In this document: piece after piece, positions 15,329 through 23,711 of the stretch | How positions within the stretch are numbered: the first letter of the stretch is position 1 | Layout of the letters: every line of letters begins with the position of its first letter | Source: Bogoriella caseilytica | Lineage (GTDB): Bacteria > Actinomycetota > Actinomycetes > Actinomycetales > Actinomycetaceae | NCBI RefSeq assembly: GCF_003752405.1 | Contig: NZ_RKHK01000001.1 | Location: forward strand, 1,116,001 to 1,180,000 | DNA: 64,000 nt | Reading direction: 5' to 3' | Translations under genes and position numbers: made by a program | The notes under the pieces: model-generated | What the model was told of the DNA's origin: nothing | What the model saw: the letters and a program-made list of their open reading frames with translations, nothing else | Database searches by the model: none

Positions 15329-17035
15329 CTAGGAGCAGTTGTCTGCTCGGAGTTCTTCGCGCACACCTGGATTCGCCGGGTCCCGATCACCGAGGTAGAC
15401 GGTCTCGACGTGTTCACCGCGGCTAGACATGGAGGTCTCCAAGTAGCCACCTGAGCCGAAGAACAGATCCACGCTGCCGCCGGAGTGCGTGGTTTCCGTG
15501 CTGGTGTCGTACAGGGAAGCGTGAGCTTCGGCCTCGTCGAAGAGCATCTGCTGCACCAGGTCATCGGAGGCTTCGCTGGGCCAGAAGATGGAGGGCGCCG
15601 CCGCTCCGCCAAAGTCCTCCGCGCCGTCGCGCAGATCGTTCCTCATGCCGAAGAATCCCGGGTTCTCGGTGGCGCCGGTGAGCCACTCGGAGGCGAGGTC
15701 CCTGTTCTCGTCCGTGATCTCCAGGGTGACGTCGGTGACCAGAGAAGAGGAGTCGAGAGATTGCTCAGTGCGACCGTCGAGGCCCAGGCTGTTGCTGGAA
15801 TCTCCGCTAGTGAAACCGTCCGGGCCCATCGTGCCTTGCTGGCCCGGCAAGTTCATGCCGCTGATGAGACGCGACAGGTCTCCGGCGAAGTGGCTGCCCG
15901 ATTCGCTCACAGACTGGGTCCTGATCTCGGCTAGCTCTCCGGTCTGTGAATCGAAGGTGACATGGACGGCGCCGGACTGCTCTTCAGACCTACCTCCGGC
16001 GAAACCGAGCAGCGATCCTTCCCAGGCGTTGCCGCTCGAGCTGGTCAGGGTCAGCGTGGTGAGGCCTTCCTTCTCACCCTCGTGGTGCTGTTGCACTGAC
16101 ACCTGCTGGCTGAATGAGTCGTTTGCCTCGATCGAGCCAATGTTGAGGTTGATCGGCAGCCCGTCCAGAGCGTGGCGCGCTGCGACACCTCCGCTGAGAT
16201 CCGCACTCACGTCTCCGTTAAACGTGGTGGAGTCCGGGGCCTGAGTCAGATGCGACCAGGTTTCCTCGCCCGAGTCCTCACACCAGAAACACAAGGTATC
16301 GGCTGCCTTGCGGCCGGCCCCCTTGGCGCCTTCCCAGAGGCTGCCAAGGACGCTTCGCTCTTCAACCTCAGCGAACTGCTGCTCGAATCCGGGCATGAAA
16401 TCGTTGAGTGCGTCTTCATCTTCGAGGGTGAAGGTGTGTACCGCATCGGCACCCGCATTGAGCGCGAGCTCGATATTGCCCCCGAGCTTGTCCTTGCCGC
16501 CCTTCTTCCCGACGGAGGCATCGAGGCCCACATCGAATCCGCCCTCGATCCCTTCAGCCAGGTGGACCTGAAAGGTGCCGTCCGAGAAACTTTCGATGGT
16601 GTAGGCGGCGTAATCCTCGGCGTTGGCACCGATGGTCAGGACGCGCCATGGACGCACCTCGGCGTTGGCCTCGGCGCTCTCATGCTGGGTCGTGGTGTCA
16701 ATCCGACACACAGGGGGCTGCTGGCCTGGCCCACCTGGGCGGATCACGGAGTCGGACAGATCGACCGAATCGTCCGAGCCAGGGGCCTCGCTCGACCCGG
16801 AACAGCTGGTGGAGCCGTCAGAGAGTTCCTCGAGACGGTCACACAGCGCCGAGGTCACGCTATTGCCCAGCGGCGTCATCGCTCCCAGGATGACCATCAC
16901 CAGAACACCCGCAACAAGCAGAATGCCGAGGTGCTCGACGGCGGCGAATCCGCCCTCGCGCCTCACGCGTGACGACGTCGATGATTCGGACGCCGTCGAC
17001 AGACTGCTGGCGTGTCCCTCCCCCTGCTGCTCCAT
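15329..17035 (-). CDS. Giant prepilin-like surface protein 1 (class III signal + ~500-aa exported domain)
   Basis: A 568-aa paralog of the downstream protein, starting at ATG 17035 with GGAGGGG upstream. The prepilin site is RREGG then FAAVE (cleavage after Gly29, Glu at +5) followed by the helix LGILLVAGVLVMVILGAM. The exported region keeps the same cysteines (ALCDR, PPVCR, CFWC at 249-252, C-terminal DNCS) and motifs (YTIESFSDGTFQVHLAEGI, ETWSHLTQAPDST, DLVQQMLFDEAEAH). It differs mainly in the middle (GKKGGKDKLGG). It lies between a TadG-like gene and its paralog in one operon whose promoter carries the Tad-region element. No domain of known function is recognised. Confidence 0.82.
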   Translation of the reverse strand: MEQQGEGHASSLSTASESSTSSRVRREGGFAAVEHLGILLVAGVLVMVILGAMTPLGNSVTSALCDRLEELSDGSTSCSGSSEAPGSDDSVDLSDSVIRPGGPGQQPPVCRIDTTTQHESAEANAEVRPWRVLTIGANAEDYAAYTIESFSDGTFQVHLAEGIEGGFDVGLDASVGKKGGKDKLGGNIELALNAGADAVHTFTLEDEDALNDFMPGFEQQFAEVEERSVLGSLWEGAKGAGRKAADTLCFWCEDSGEETWSHLTQAPDSTTFNGDVSADLSGGVAARHALDGLPINLNIGSIEANDSFSQQVSVQQHHEGEKEGLTTLTLTSSSGNAWEGSLLGFAGGRSEEQSGAVHVTFDSQTGELAEIRTQSVSESGSHFAGDLSRLISGMNLPGQQGTMGPDGFTSGDSSNSLGLDGRTEQSLDSSSLVTDVTLEITDENRDLASEWLTGATENPGFFGMRNDLRDGAEDFGGAAAPSIFWPSEASDDLVQQMLFDEAEAHASLYDTSTETTHSGGSVDLFFGSGGYLETSMSSRGEHVETVYLGDRDPANPGVREELRADNCS

Positions 17036-17086
17036 GGTCCCCTCCTGCGTGATGTCGGTTGGGCGCGTACTGCGCCGGTCAGCCGG

Positions 17087-17707
17087 TCAGCCGGTCAGTC
17101 TCGGTTCAGTCTCGAATGGATTGATGTCGGGAATAGTCCAGCCGATACCGCTGCCGAACGGGTTGGTATAGCAGGTTCCCCCGATCCTCCAGCCGATCTG
17201 TCCGCTCTGGATGCACAGGCCGCTGTTCTGACCAACGTTGACACCGGCCTCAGCTTCGGCTCGCATACGGCTCGAAGTCTTGGCCACAGTGCGGAGATGT
17301 TCCACCTCGACGGTGACGGTCTGCTGGATCGGGTCGACGGAAAAGTGCGTGATGCGTGCGTCATTGCGGGCGGCGAACTCCTCCGCCGCAGCACGGATGG
17401 CGGGGTTCCATCCCTGTCCGTTCGCCGGCGCGATCACGCTCCAGAAACTGCTGAAACTCGTGGCCGCCGAGTGCTCGTCGTAATGACCTTCGAGGAGGCG
17501 ATCCCATTCTTGGACCGCGGCGAGCGCCGCAGCATCCGCCGCGGTCTGCGCGTCGCGCTGGTTGGACGAGAAGCTACCGAGCATGGAGATCGCGAGCACC
17601 GCGCCGGTCAGGAGAAGAGCCACGACCGGAATGGTGACGAGAGCGACGCCTCCGCGCTCATCCTCGCGCCAGTTCGTCACCGCCTCGCGAATCCGCTCGG
17701 TACCCAT
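17087..17707 (-). CDS. TadG/TadE-like pilus assembly protein
   Basis: A 206-aa protein from ATG 17707, chosen because GAGGA lies 8 bases upstream; ATG 17725 is possible. It has DERGGVALVTIPVVALLLTGAVLAISMLGS near the N-terminus, then the typical TadE/TadG 'QRDAQTAADAAALAAVQEWD' helix (all Ala/Asp), and a periplasm-type domain ending in a cysteine pair (GLCIQSGQ...GGTCYTNP). The prepilin glutamate is replaced (GGVALVT), so processing is doubtful, as in TadG-type proteins. It is the first gene of the operon that encodes both giant prepilins and the 209-aa lipoprotein, and may help mount them on the pilus. Confidence 0.8.
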   Translation of the reverse strand: MGTERIREAVTNWREDERGGVALVTIPVVALLLTGAVLAISMLGSFSSNQRDAQTAADAAALAAVQEWDRLLEGHYDEHSAATSFSSFWSVIAPANGQGWNPAIRAAAEEFAARNDARITHFSVDPIQQTVTVEVEHLRTVAKTSSRMRAEAEAGVNVGQNSGLCIQSGQIGWRIGGTCYTNPFGSGIGWTIPDINPFETEPRLTG

Positions 17708-17790
17708 CTCACCAATCCTCGTCATTTCCCGTGCCGGCCGGATCGCTTCCGGCCGCCCCCCCGACAATGCTGCCGAGATACGACACCCAC

Positions 17791-17833
17791 AACTTAGCGG
17801 GGACGGCGGCGTGGTCCTAGGGCCTGCGGGCCT
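17791..17833 (-). promoter_or_regulatory. Tad-region promoter 1 (18-bp element + -10 TAAGTT)
   Basis: Reading the minus strand, the 18-bp element AGGCCCGCAGGCCCTAGG occupies 17833-17816. Its last four bases begin the hexamer TAGGAC at the -35 position, then come 17 bp and TAAGTT at 17796-17791. A further GGGCCC lies about 8 bp upstream of the element. The predicted transcript would start near 17784, giving a ~75-base leader before the TadG-like gene. The same geometry is found at 19911-19953 and 29866-29908. Confidence 0.6.
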
Positions 17834-17870
17834 ATTACCCGTGGGCCCGGAGCACCATGATGGGGACGCT

Positions 17871-19469
17871 CTACCCTTGGTCGGCGCTCTCGGTCACGGG
17901 GACGTCGAGGAGGCGGAAGCGGCCGAAGGCTTCGATGTCCACCTCGTCCTGGCCGGTGTCGGGCCAGATGACGGTGATCAACCGGATGTCACCGGCTTCC
18001 TCCGCCTCCGGGTACGGTGCTTCCTCGCTCGCGAGGTGTCGCGCAACCTCCCCCTCGGAGCCCTCGTCCTCGTCCTCGTCCTCCACGGCGTAATCCATGG
18101 GCATCACCCACTCTTCGGCCGTGCGCAGCGCTAGTCGGCCAGCACCGAAGCCCTGGGTGACCGCGCCGTAGCCGCGGCCCGGGTGGAAGTAGCCATCCTG
18201 CCCCGGAGGGACGTTGTAGACGTTGTGGAAGTCCACTGCCGAGTCGGCCTCGACCATCTCCACCTGCAAGGTACCTACCAGAGCGCCGTCACGACGGATC
18301 ACCGATTCAGCCGAGACCTCCCAGCCCTCGAACTCCACCGCCTCGTTGCCCGAGGCCTCCGGGAGTTCGAGCTCATCGTCACCCAGCTCCTCATCGGCGT
18401 CCTCGCCGGCGATGACGCGCCGGCCTTCGAACTGGATCTCGACACGCCGGTTCTGCGCCCGCCCATCCTCGCTGGAATTCGATGCCCGCGGCTCGGACTC
18501 ACCACGCCCTTCGGTGCGCACCTGGTAATCGCCCTCAAGCAGATCCCCCAGCGCGTCACCCACCGACCCGGCCCGCATCTCCGAGAGCTCCTGGTTATCG
18601 GCATAGGCGTCGGTGGGCACATTGTCGGTATGACCGATCACGCGGATCTCACCGCCCTCCGAGGAAGCCTGAATCTCCTGCGCCGCGCGCTCCAACACCG
18701 CGCCGGACTCCCCGCCGAGCTCGTGCTCATCGGCACCGAAGAGCACGTCCGACGTGAGCGTGACCGTGACCTCCTCGTCCTCTTCCTCGATCTCACTGGA
18801 GTCGTCGTAGCTGATGGTGCGGGTGCTGAGCGGGAAGATCGCGGGGTCCGCCGGGGGGTCGATCACCGCCGTTACCTCATCGAAGAGCTCCTCAGCCTCG
18901 ACCACCGGGACATCGGCGACATAGCCGAGCGCGGGGATGAGGACATCCACGCTCGCCGACTGCGGCGCCGGATGCAGCGAGACCGAGCGCATGGAGCCGT
19001 CCTCGGTGAGGAAGTCCGAGGCGATGCGCGGGCGGTCGATCGCGGCCCGGTGGACCGTGCGTTCCTCAAGATCAAGCAGCCGGATCCCGCCGGCCATGCC
19101 CTGATAGCCCACGCGGGCACCATTGAGATTCGAGCCAAGCCGGAAACTGCCCAATCGACTCTCGAAGTCCTCCATCTGCTCCTCGGGGACCGTGTAGTCG
19201 ACCACCAGTGCCGCCAGGTCACCCTCGACCTCGACTGCATGCACGCCGACCTCCACCTCGAAGCTCAGCAACTGACGGGTCACCGTCACCGCAGCCTCCG
19301 GATCCGGTTCGCGCTCCTCGGTGGGCTCATCCGTGGGGTCGGACTCGCCGGTGGGCTCCTCGGTCGGCTCCGGTGGCTCCGGTGGCTCCGGATCTGCACT
19401 GTTGGTGCAACCGGCCGCGAGCACCATACTGACAGCGGCGACAAGGCTCAGTTTCGGCAGTGTGCGCAT
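17871..19469 (-). CDS. OmpA-domain lipoprotein in the Tad region
   Basis: A 532-aa lipoprotein, ATG 19469. Signal peptide MRTLPKLSLVAAVSMVLAAG with lipid Cys21, then Pro/Glu linker (PEPPEPPEPTEEP). The domain plan equals the paralog at 9898-11481: unassigned domain, OmpA-type domain (VIGHTDNVPTDAYADNQEL, EPRASNSSEDGRAQNRRVEI) and an unassigned C-terminal domain (VEFEGWEVSAESVIRRDGAL, then VITVIWPDTGQDEVDIEAFG). Bacterial OmpA-like domains bind peptidoglycan; I infer a membrane-to-wall anchor. It stands between the Flp pilin and the giant prepilin operon but carries its own TATGCT promoter cassette instead of the Tad element, so coregulation is not shown. Confidence 0.87.
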   Translation of the reverse strand: MRTLPKLSLVAAVSMVLAAGCTNSADPEPPEPPEPTEEPTGESDPTDEPTEEREPDPEAAVTVTRQLLSFEVEVGVHAVEVEGDLAALVVDYTVPEEQMEDFESRLGSFRLGSNLNGARVGYQGMAGGIRLLDLEERTVHRAAIDRPRIASDFLTEDGSMRSVSLHPAPQSASVDVLIPALGYVADVPVVEAEELFDEVTAVIDPPADPAIFPLSTRTISYDDSSEIEEEDEEVTVTLTSDVLFGADEHELGGESGAVLERAAQEIQASSEGGEIRVIGHTDNVPTDAYADNQELSEMRAGSVGDALGDLLEGDYQVRTEGRGESEPRASNSSEDGRAQNRRVEIQFEGRRVIAGEDADEELGDDELELPEASGNEAVEFEGWEVSAESVIRRDGALVGTLQVEMVEADSAVDFHNVYNVPPGQDGYFHPGRGYGAVTQGFGAGRLALRTAEEWVMPMDYAVEDEDEDEGSEGEVARHLASEEAPYPEAEEAGDIRLITVIWPDTGQDEVDIEAFGRFRLLDVPVTESADQG

Positions 19470-19523
19470 CACGGCCCCCTTCGTTCGGATGCAGCGCCGG
19501 CCCTCGTGGGTGGACCAAGCGTG

Positions 19524-19529
19524 AGCATA
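19524..19529 (-). promoter_or_regulatory. -10 box TATGCT of the lipoprotein cassette (copy 3)
   Basis: TATGCT 55 bases upstream of ATG 19469, in the leader shared with the lipoprotein genes starting at 8068 and 11481. Confidence 0.5.
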
Positions 19530-19595
19530 GCGGAAGGCCCGTGGCGAACGCTGGGCGTTCGACCACGGGCCTTCCGGCGAGCTGCGGAGCAGTGA

Positions 19596-19829
19596 TCAGC
19601 CCGCGGCGATCTCAGAGATCCGCTCGCCGATGGCGCTGACGATGTCACCGCCCCAGCCGGTGGCAGCACCGATCACGAGGACGAGGATGATGGCGACGAC
19701 CACGATGACACCCATGTACTCGATGGCACCCTGGCCGCGCTCGTCACGACGGACGCGCTCGGTGGCTCCGGCCACGAATGCGGCGAGCATGAGCTGAGTT
19801 GCGAGAGCCTGTTCGGTGAGCTTCTGCAT
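19596..19829 (-). CDS. flp: Flp-family major pilin
   Basis: A 77-aa prepilin: 32-residue leader, then cleavage after Gly32 in RDERG followed by QGAIEY (Glu at +5, Tyr at +6, the Flp signature), and the hydrophobic helix MGVIVVVAIILVLVIGAATGW. The mature pilin is about 45 residues, the usual size. GGGAGGG lies 8 bases before ATG 19829. Monocistronic, with its own Tad-region promoter at 19911-19953. It should be cut by the A24 peptidase at 29202-29774 and assembled by the TadA/B/C machinery. Confidence 0.93.
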   Translation of the reverse strand: MQKLTEQALATQLMLAAFVAGATERVRRDERGQGAIEYMGVIVVVAIILVLVIGAATGWGGDIVSAIGERISEIAAG

Positions 19830-19910
19830 GATGGTTCCCTCCCTGTCTGGTGCGGCCTCTCGGCCGCCGGGTCTGTGGTTGACAGCAGGATGACCCTGCC
19901 GATGACCAGA

Positions 19911-19953
19911 ACACTACGACTGCGCAGCGCCGGCCCCTAGGGTCCGCGGGCCT
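19911..19953 (-). promoter_or_regulatory. Tad-region promoter 2 (18-bp element + -10 TAGTGT)
   Basis: On the minus strand AGGCCCGCGGACCCTAGG spans 19953-19936; the hexamer TAGGGG sits at -35, then 17 bp, then TAGTGT at 19916-19911. GGGCCC again lies just upstream. It drives the Flp pilin with a leader of roughly 75 bases. Same layout as promoters at 17791-17833 and 29866-29908. Confidence 0.62.
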
Positions 19954-19969
19954 AACCTGGGGCCCATCA

Positions 19970-20692
19970 TCAGGGGTGGGCCCCAGGACCCACCCCTGAG
20001 TGACGGAGCCAGAGGCTGATCGCGCGAGCGCGCGTGCTCACCCCGAGCTTGGCGAAGATCGAGTTGATGTGGTTCTTGACCGTCTTCTCAGAGAGGAAAA
20101 GCTTGGCGGCGATTTCTCCGTTGCTCAAGCCCTCCGCAACCAGATCCATCACCTCGGCTTCGCGGGTGGACAGTGATCCGCGTTGCGTGCCAGCCATGCC
20201 ATCCAACGCAGAAGGGACGCCACTCTTCGCGGCGACCGGAGCTGGGGCACCGTTCAGTACGCTGACCACCGCTGCGCTATCCGGCGATCCGGGAGAGTTC
20301 GAGGATTCATGTCGCTGCACGCCGGCAACCACTGCGCTGCCGCGCATGCACGCATGGATGACCTCCACCATCGCGGCTGGACTGAAAGTCCCATGCACCA
20401 GGTAGCCACAGGCGCCCGCGCTCATGGCCTCCGAGAGGACCGCGGAATCCTCGGTGTTGGTCAGCATCACCACCGGTACGTGAGGGACGAGGCGCGGGAG
20501 CAGCTCGAGCCCGCTGGTCACCGGCATCTGGATATCTAGCAACACCACGTCGACCGCACCATCGGCGGCGAGACGCTCGGCCTCGGCGGCGTCGTCGGTG
20601 TCGAGGACCGCGTCAACGCCCTCGACCGAGCCGAGCGCGGACCGCAGGCCGATGCGGATGATGGCGTTGTCGTCAACTGTCAGGATGCGCAT
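19970..20692 (-). CDS. Response regulator, NarL/LuxR family
   Basis: A 240-aa two-component regulator from ATG 20692 (GGAAGG five bases upstream). Receiver domain about 1-120: acidic pair VDDN near residue 7-8, phospho-acceptor Asp in VVLLDIQMP, conserved Thr in MLTNTED and Lys position replaced in GYLVHGTFSP (H instead of K). A linker of ~50 residues leads to a LuxR helix-turn-helix (LSTREAEVMDLVAEGLSNGEIA, LFLSEKTVKNHINSIFAKLGV). The changed switch lysine is unusual and could alter phosphorylation signalling. It overlaps the kinase gene by 20 bp and closes the tad operon, so it is the leading candidate to bind the Tad-region promoter element. Confidence 0.93.
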   Translation of the reverse strand: MRILTVDDNAIIRIGLRSALGSVEGVDAVLDTDDAAEAERLAADGAVDVVLLDIQMPVTSGLELLPRLVPHVPVVMLTNTEDSAVLSEAMSAGACGYLVHGTFSPAAMVEVIHACMRGSAVVAGVQRHESSNSPGSPDSAAVVSVLNGAPAPVAAKSGVPSALDGMAGTQRGSLSTREAEVMDLVAEGLSNGEIAAKLFLSEKTVKNHINSIFAKLGVSTRARAISLWLRHSGVGPGAHP

Positions 20693-21917
20693 AGGCACCT
20701 TCCGAGATTACCGGCTGGGGTTCGACTCGGCCGAGAGTCACTCGTGCGACTGTGCCGCCGCCGGTAGCTCGTTCCCACGAGGCATGTCCGCCGCACTCCG
20801 CGACGCGGCTCAGCACGCTGCTCAGCCCGAAATGGCCCCGGTGGGCCATCACCTCGGCGACTTCGGTGCCATCTCCGCGCAGCAGCTCAGCCGGCATACC
20901 CCGGCCATCGTCAGCCACCACGAGTTCGACGCTCCCCCGGCCACATCCGCTCAGCTCCACCCGCACCCGGCTCGCCTCGGCGTGCTTGCGCACGTTCTCC
21001 AGCAGCTCCAGCAGGATCGCCTGCAACTGCGTCCAGCGCTCCGGTTCGAGGCGGCTGATCCCCTGGTCGATCTGCAGGTCGACCTCGATCTCGGTGCGCA
21101 ACGACCAGCGCTCGACGACGCCGCGTGCCGCTTCTGCCGGCTCGGCCGCGCTTTCGCGCAACTCCACCAGGGTCACGCGGGTGCGCCTGTGCGTCTCGGC
21201 GAGCGCCTCCGCCACCGTCCGGACCAACTCTCGGTCTTCCTCGGTGACGTCGGCATGTTCCAGGCGGTCCCGGAGCTCGCGGGTGAGGAGCAGGAGACCG
21301 GCCAGATCGCCAGTGACCGAATCGTGGATATCACGCGCCAGGCGCATGCGCTCGGCGGCACTCGCACGGGCCAGCTGTTCCTCCGCGAGCTCTGCAGCGG
21401 CGACATCTTGGGCGCGCAAGCTCTCACCCAGCGCACCGCCTCCCCAGGCCATCGCGACCACGCCGAGCACGGCTGCTCCGCTCCACCACAGTCCGTTCCA
21501 CTCATCCATACCGACCGGCGCCAGAAGCAGGAGGGCGACCGGCAGGGCCATGACAAGAGCCGGCCCCAGGGCGGTGACCAAGCCCCACAGCGCTACGCTG
21601 GCGGCGGCGTAGGCCGTCATGAGCGTGGTGTCGAAGTAGAGCGTCATCATGGCAACGGTGACCGCCATGTCGGCCGCGAGCAGCACGCCAGACCGCGAAT
21701 ACATGCCGCCTCGGGTCTCCCAGGTCAGGGCGGGCACGAGGGAGAAGGGCACGGCGAGGGCCGCAGCGAACAACGCCGCCACGGGCGCGCCTTCGATCGC
21801 GCCGTAAAGTGCGCCGAAGCCGAGCACCGCCAGACGCACCATGCACAGCACGCGCACCACAGACCGCAAACTGGAGACCGGAGCCCGGGGCGGGCCCGGC
21901 AGGTCAGAGGAAGTCAC
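20673..21917 (-). CDS. Sensor histidine kinase (HisKA_3, NarL partner type)
   Basis: Kinase with about five N-terminal membrane helices (residues ~30-165), no large extracellular sensor domain, a coiled linker, the phospho-acceptor motif in RLARDIHDSVTGDLAGL (H of IHDS), and a degenerate HATPase domain: N-box ELLENVRKHAEA, G1 VADDGRGMPAE, G2 HFGLSSVLSRV, and GGGTVARVTL. The start is uncertain: GTG 21917 overlaps the end of tadC by 14 bp, while downstream Met codons (first near 21840) are possible; no clear ribosome site is seen. The last codons overlap the response regulator gene. The membrane-embedded sensor suggests it monitors an envelope state. Confidence 0.88.
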   Translation of the reverse strand: MTSSDLPGPPRAPVSSLRSVVRVLCMVRLAVLGFGALYGAIEGAPVAALFAAALAVPFSLVPALTWETRGGMYSRSGVLLAADMAVTVAMMTLYFDTTLMTAYAAASVALWGLVTALGPALVMALPVALLLLAPVGMDEWNGLWWSGAAVLGVVAMAWGGGALGESLRAQDVAAAELAEEQLARASAAERMRLARDIHDSVTGDLAGLLLLTRELRDRLEHADVTEEDRELVRTVAEALAETHRRTRVTLVELRESAAEPAEAARGVVERWSLRTEIEVDLQIDQGISRLEPERWTQLQAILLELLENVRKHAEASRVRVELSGCGRGSVELVVADDGRGMPAELLRGDGTEVAEVMAHRGHFGLSSVLSRVAECGGHASWERATGGGTVARVTLGRVEPQPVISEGAYAHPDS

Positions 21918-22788
21918 CCAGGACGTCCAGGTTCGCGACGACGATGGAGGCACCGATGAGCAGGATCGCGCCCGGCAGCACCGTGAAGATCATGACCAGC
22001 GAGACCATCGGGGCGGCGCGTGCGGCCTTCTGGCGCACCCGCTCGGCGTGCTCACGACGTGTGTCCCGCGCGATGGAGTCGATGGCGTCGGCAAGCGGGA
22101 CCCCGAGTTCCTCCGCCTGGAGGAGCGCGGTCACGAAGGAGCCGACAGCCGGCGAACTCGTGCGCTCACGCAAACCCTCGAAGGTCTGACGCCGTGACAT
22201 GCCCAGGCCCATCTCCCGCAGAGATCGCCGCATCTCCTCGGCGAGCGCGCCCTCGTGGAAGTCGCAGACACGTTCCAGCGCCTGACGGAAACCTAAACCG
22301 GCCATCACGGTCACGCCCAGCACATCCAGGAAATCCGGCAGCTCACGATCGAGTCGCCGTTGTCTGGTCTGTGCCGCCGACACCAACCACACCCGCATCC
22401 ACAGTGCGAACATGGCGAAGAAGATGAGCCCGAAGAGGATCTGCCCAGAGAGGCTGAAGAGCAGGAGCAACAAGAACCCCAGCGCAACGGCGCCTGCCTG
22501 TCGCCGCACGAAGATCGTCACGGTCACGCCATCAGGGCGGCCAGCTCGGCGGATGGCCTGATCGAGTTTACGCAGGCGCTTCGCCCCGTAGAGCTGGACC
22601 GCCGGACGCATGAAGAGGGCCCCGAACGCATCGAGGAGTGCGGCAAACCCGCCCCGCTTCTTCTTCTCCTCTTCCGCTCGGTACTGCTGCTCGACCGCCT
22701 CGAGACCCGTGCTGGTCACTAGACGAATGCCGATGGCACTGCTGACCACCAACACGGCCGCGCCGGCACCGACCAGCAACGGGTTCAC
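21904..22788 (-). CDS. tadC: Tad pilus assembly platform protein TadC
   Basis: A 294-aa membrane protein of the type II secretion F family. N-terminal helix, cytoplasmic F domain (LDVLGVTVMAGLGFRQALERVCDF, LREMGLGMSRRQTFEGLRERTSSPAVGSFVTALLQAEELGVPLADAI) and two C-terminal helices around 255-290. It overlaps tadB by four bases. TadB and TadC together form the inner-membrane platform on which the ATPase TadA acts during Flp pilus assembly. Confidence 0.92.
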   Translation of the reverse strand: MNPLLVGAGAAVLVVSSAIGIRLVTSTGLEAVEQQYRAEEEKKKRGGFAALLDAFGALFMRPAVQLYGAKRLRKLDQAIRRAGRPDGVTVTIFVRRQAGAVALGFLLLLLFSLSGQILFGLIFFAMFALWMRVWLVSAAQTRQRRLDRELPDFLDVLGVTVMAGLGFRQALERVCDFHEGALAEEMRRSLREMGLGMSRRQTFEGLRERTSSPAVGSFVTALLQAEELGVPLADAIDSIARDTRREHAERVRQKAARAAPMVSLVMIFTVLPGAILLIGASIVVANLDVLGDFL

Positions 22789-23711
22789 AGCTCCACCTTG
22801 CCGACAGCTCGCATGAGGACGAAACCCAGTCCGAAGAGGACACCAGCGACGACGAGGACTATGATGCCGAGTTGTTCACTGAGCAACTGGTCGAGTGCGC
22901 CGGGATTGATCAGGTTCATGATCACCAGCGCTCCGAAAGCTACGCCCACCACCATGACGGCGGTGAAGGTGGCGCCCGCTGTAGCCGTACGGATCTCGCG
23001 GCGAAGCTGCTGGCGTTCCTCGAGCGTGGCAGAGATACCGGAGAGTGCCTTCACGAGGGCGCCACCCGAGCGCGCCTGGATGACGATGGTCTGCATCAGC
23101 ACCCCGAGTTCGCGCGACGGAAGGCGCTCGCTCAGGTGCTCGAGGCCAGACTGCAAGGACCGCCCTAGGGCTAGCTCGGACACCACCTGGGCGATCTCGG
23201 ATCGTGCCGGCTCGTCCATCTCTCGCGCGGCCATCTCCAGGCCTCGGCGGATGGACAAGCCGGCCTCTGCGCTGTTCGCTAGCAGACGCGAAAGCTCAGG
23301 AAGTTGGGCCACGAAGCGATCCACCCGCTGGGCACGGCGCCGCTTCAACAGGTGCAGCGCGACCACGATGATCAGCACCGCCGCGACAACCGCGCCGGCC
23401 CAGCCCATGAGCGGCCGGACCACGGCGCCCATGCCGGCCGCGGCCACCAGAGTCAGGACGACGGCACCGCTAGGGGACCAGGTCAGACCCGCACCGGCCA
23501 TGGCGGCCGCCAGCGACCTGCCCGGCCGCGTCCGCAGGAAGATCTCGTCCAAGCGATGGAACAACGCGCTGCGGCTGCGCGCACCCGGCTCCGAAGCGGC
23601 GATGACCTCGCGTCTGAAACTCCGGTCCTTCTGGAAAATGCTCAGCGCGAGAATGCCGAGGAACAGGGTGGCACCGGTCGCAACACTGATCAGCTCGACC
23701 GTGATCGTCAT
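22785..23711 (-). CDS. tadB: Tad pilus assembly platform protein TadB
   Basis: A 308-aa protein of the T2SSF family with helices near residues 5-22, 80-125, 245-265 and 280-300. The cytoplasmic domain has LPELSRLLANSAEAGLSIRRGLEMAAREM and VLMQTIVIQARSGGALVKALSGISATLEERQQLRREIRTATAGA, the usual TadB core. ATGA overlaps join it to tadA upstream and tadC downstream. Confidence 0.92.
   Translation of the reverse strand: MTITVELISVATGATLFLGILALSIFQKDRSFRREVIAASEPGARSRSALFHRLDEIFLRTRPGRSLAAAMAGAGLTWSPSGAVVLTLVAAAGMGAVVRPLMGWAGAVVAAVLIIVVALHLLKRRRAQRVDRFVAQLPELSRLLANSAEAGLSIRRGLEMAAREMDEPARSEIAQVVSELALGRSLQSGLEHLSERLPSRELGVLMQTIVIQARSGGALVKALSGISATLEERQQLRREIRTATAGATFTAVMVVGVAFGALVIMNLINPGALDQLLSEQLGIIVLVVAGVLFGLGFVLMRAVGKVEL

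Noticed and set aside
15328-15333. CCTAGG between the two giant prepilin genes as a further Tad element
   Set aside because: It lacks the GGCCC blocks and overlaps the stop codon; CCTAGG alone also occurs inside coding regions near 8608 and 23163.
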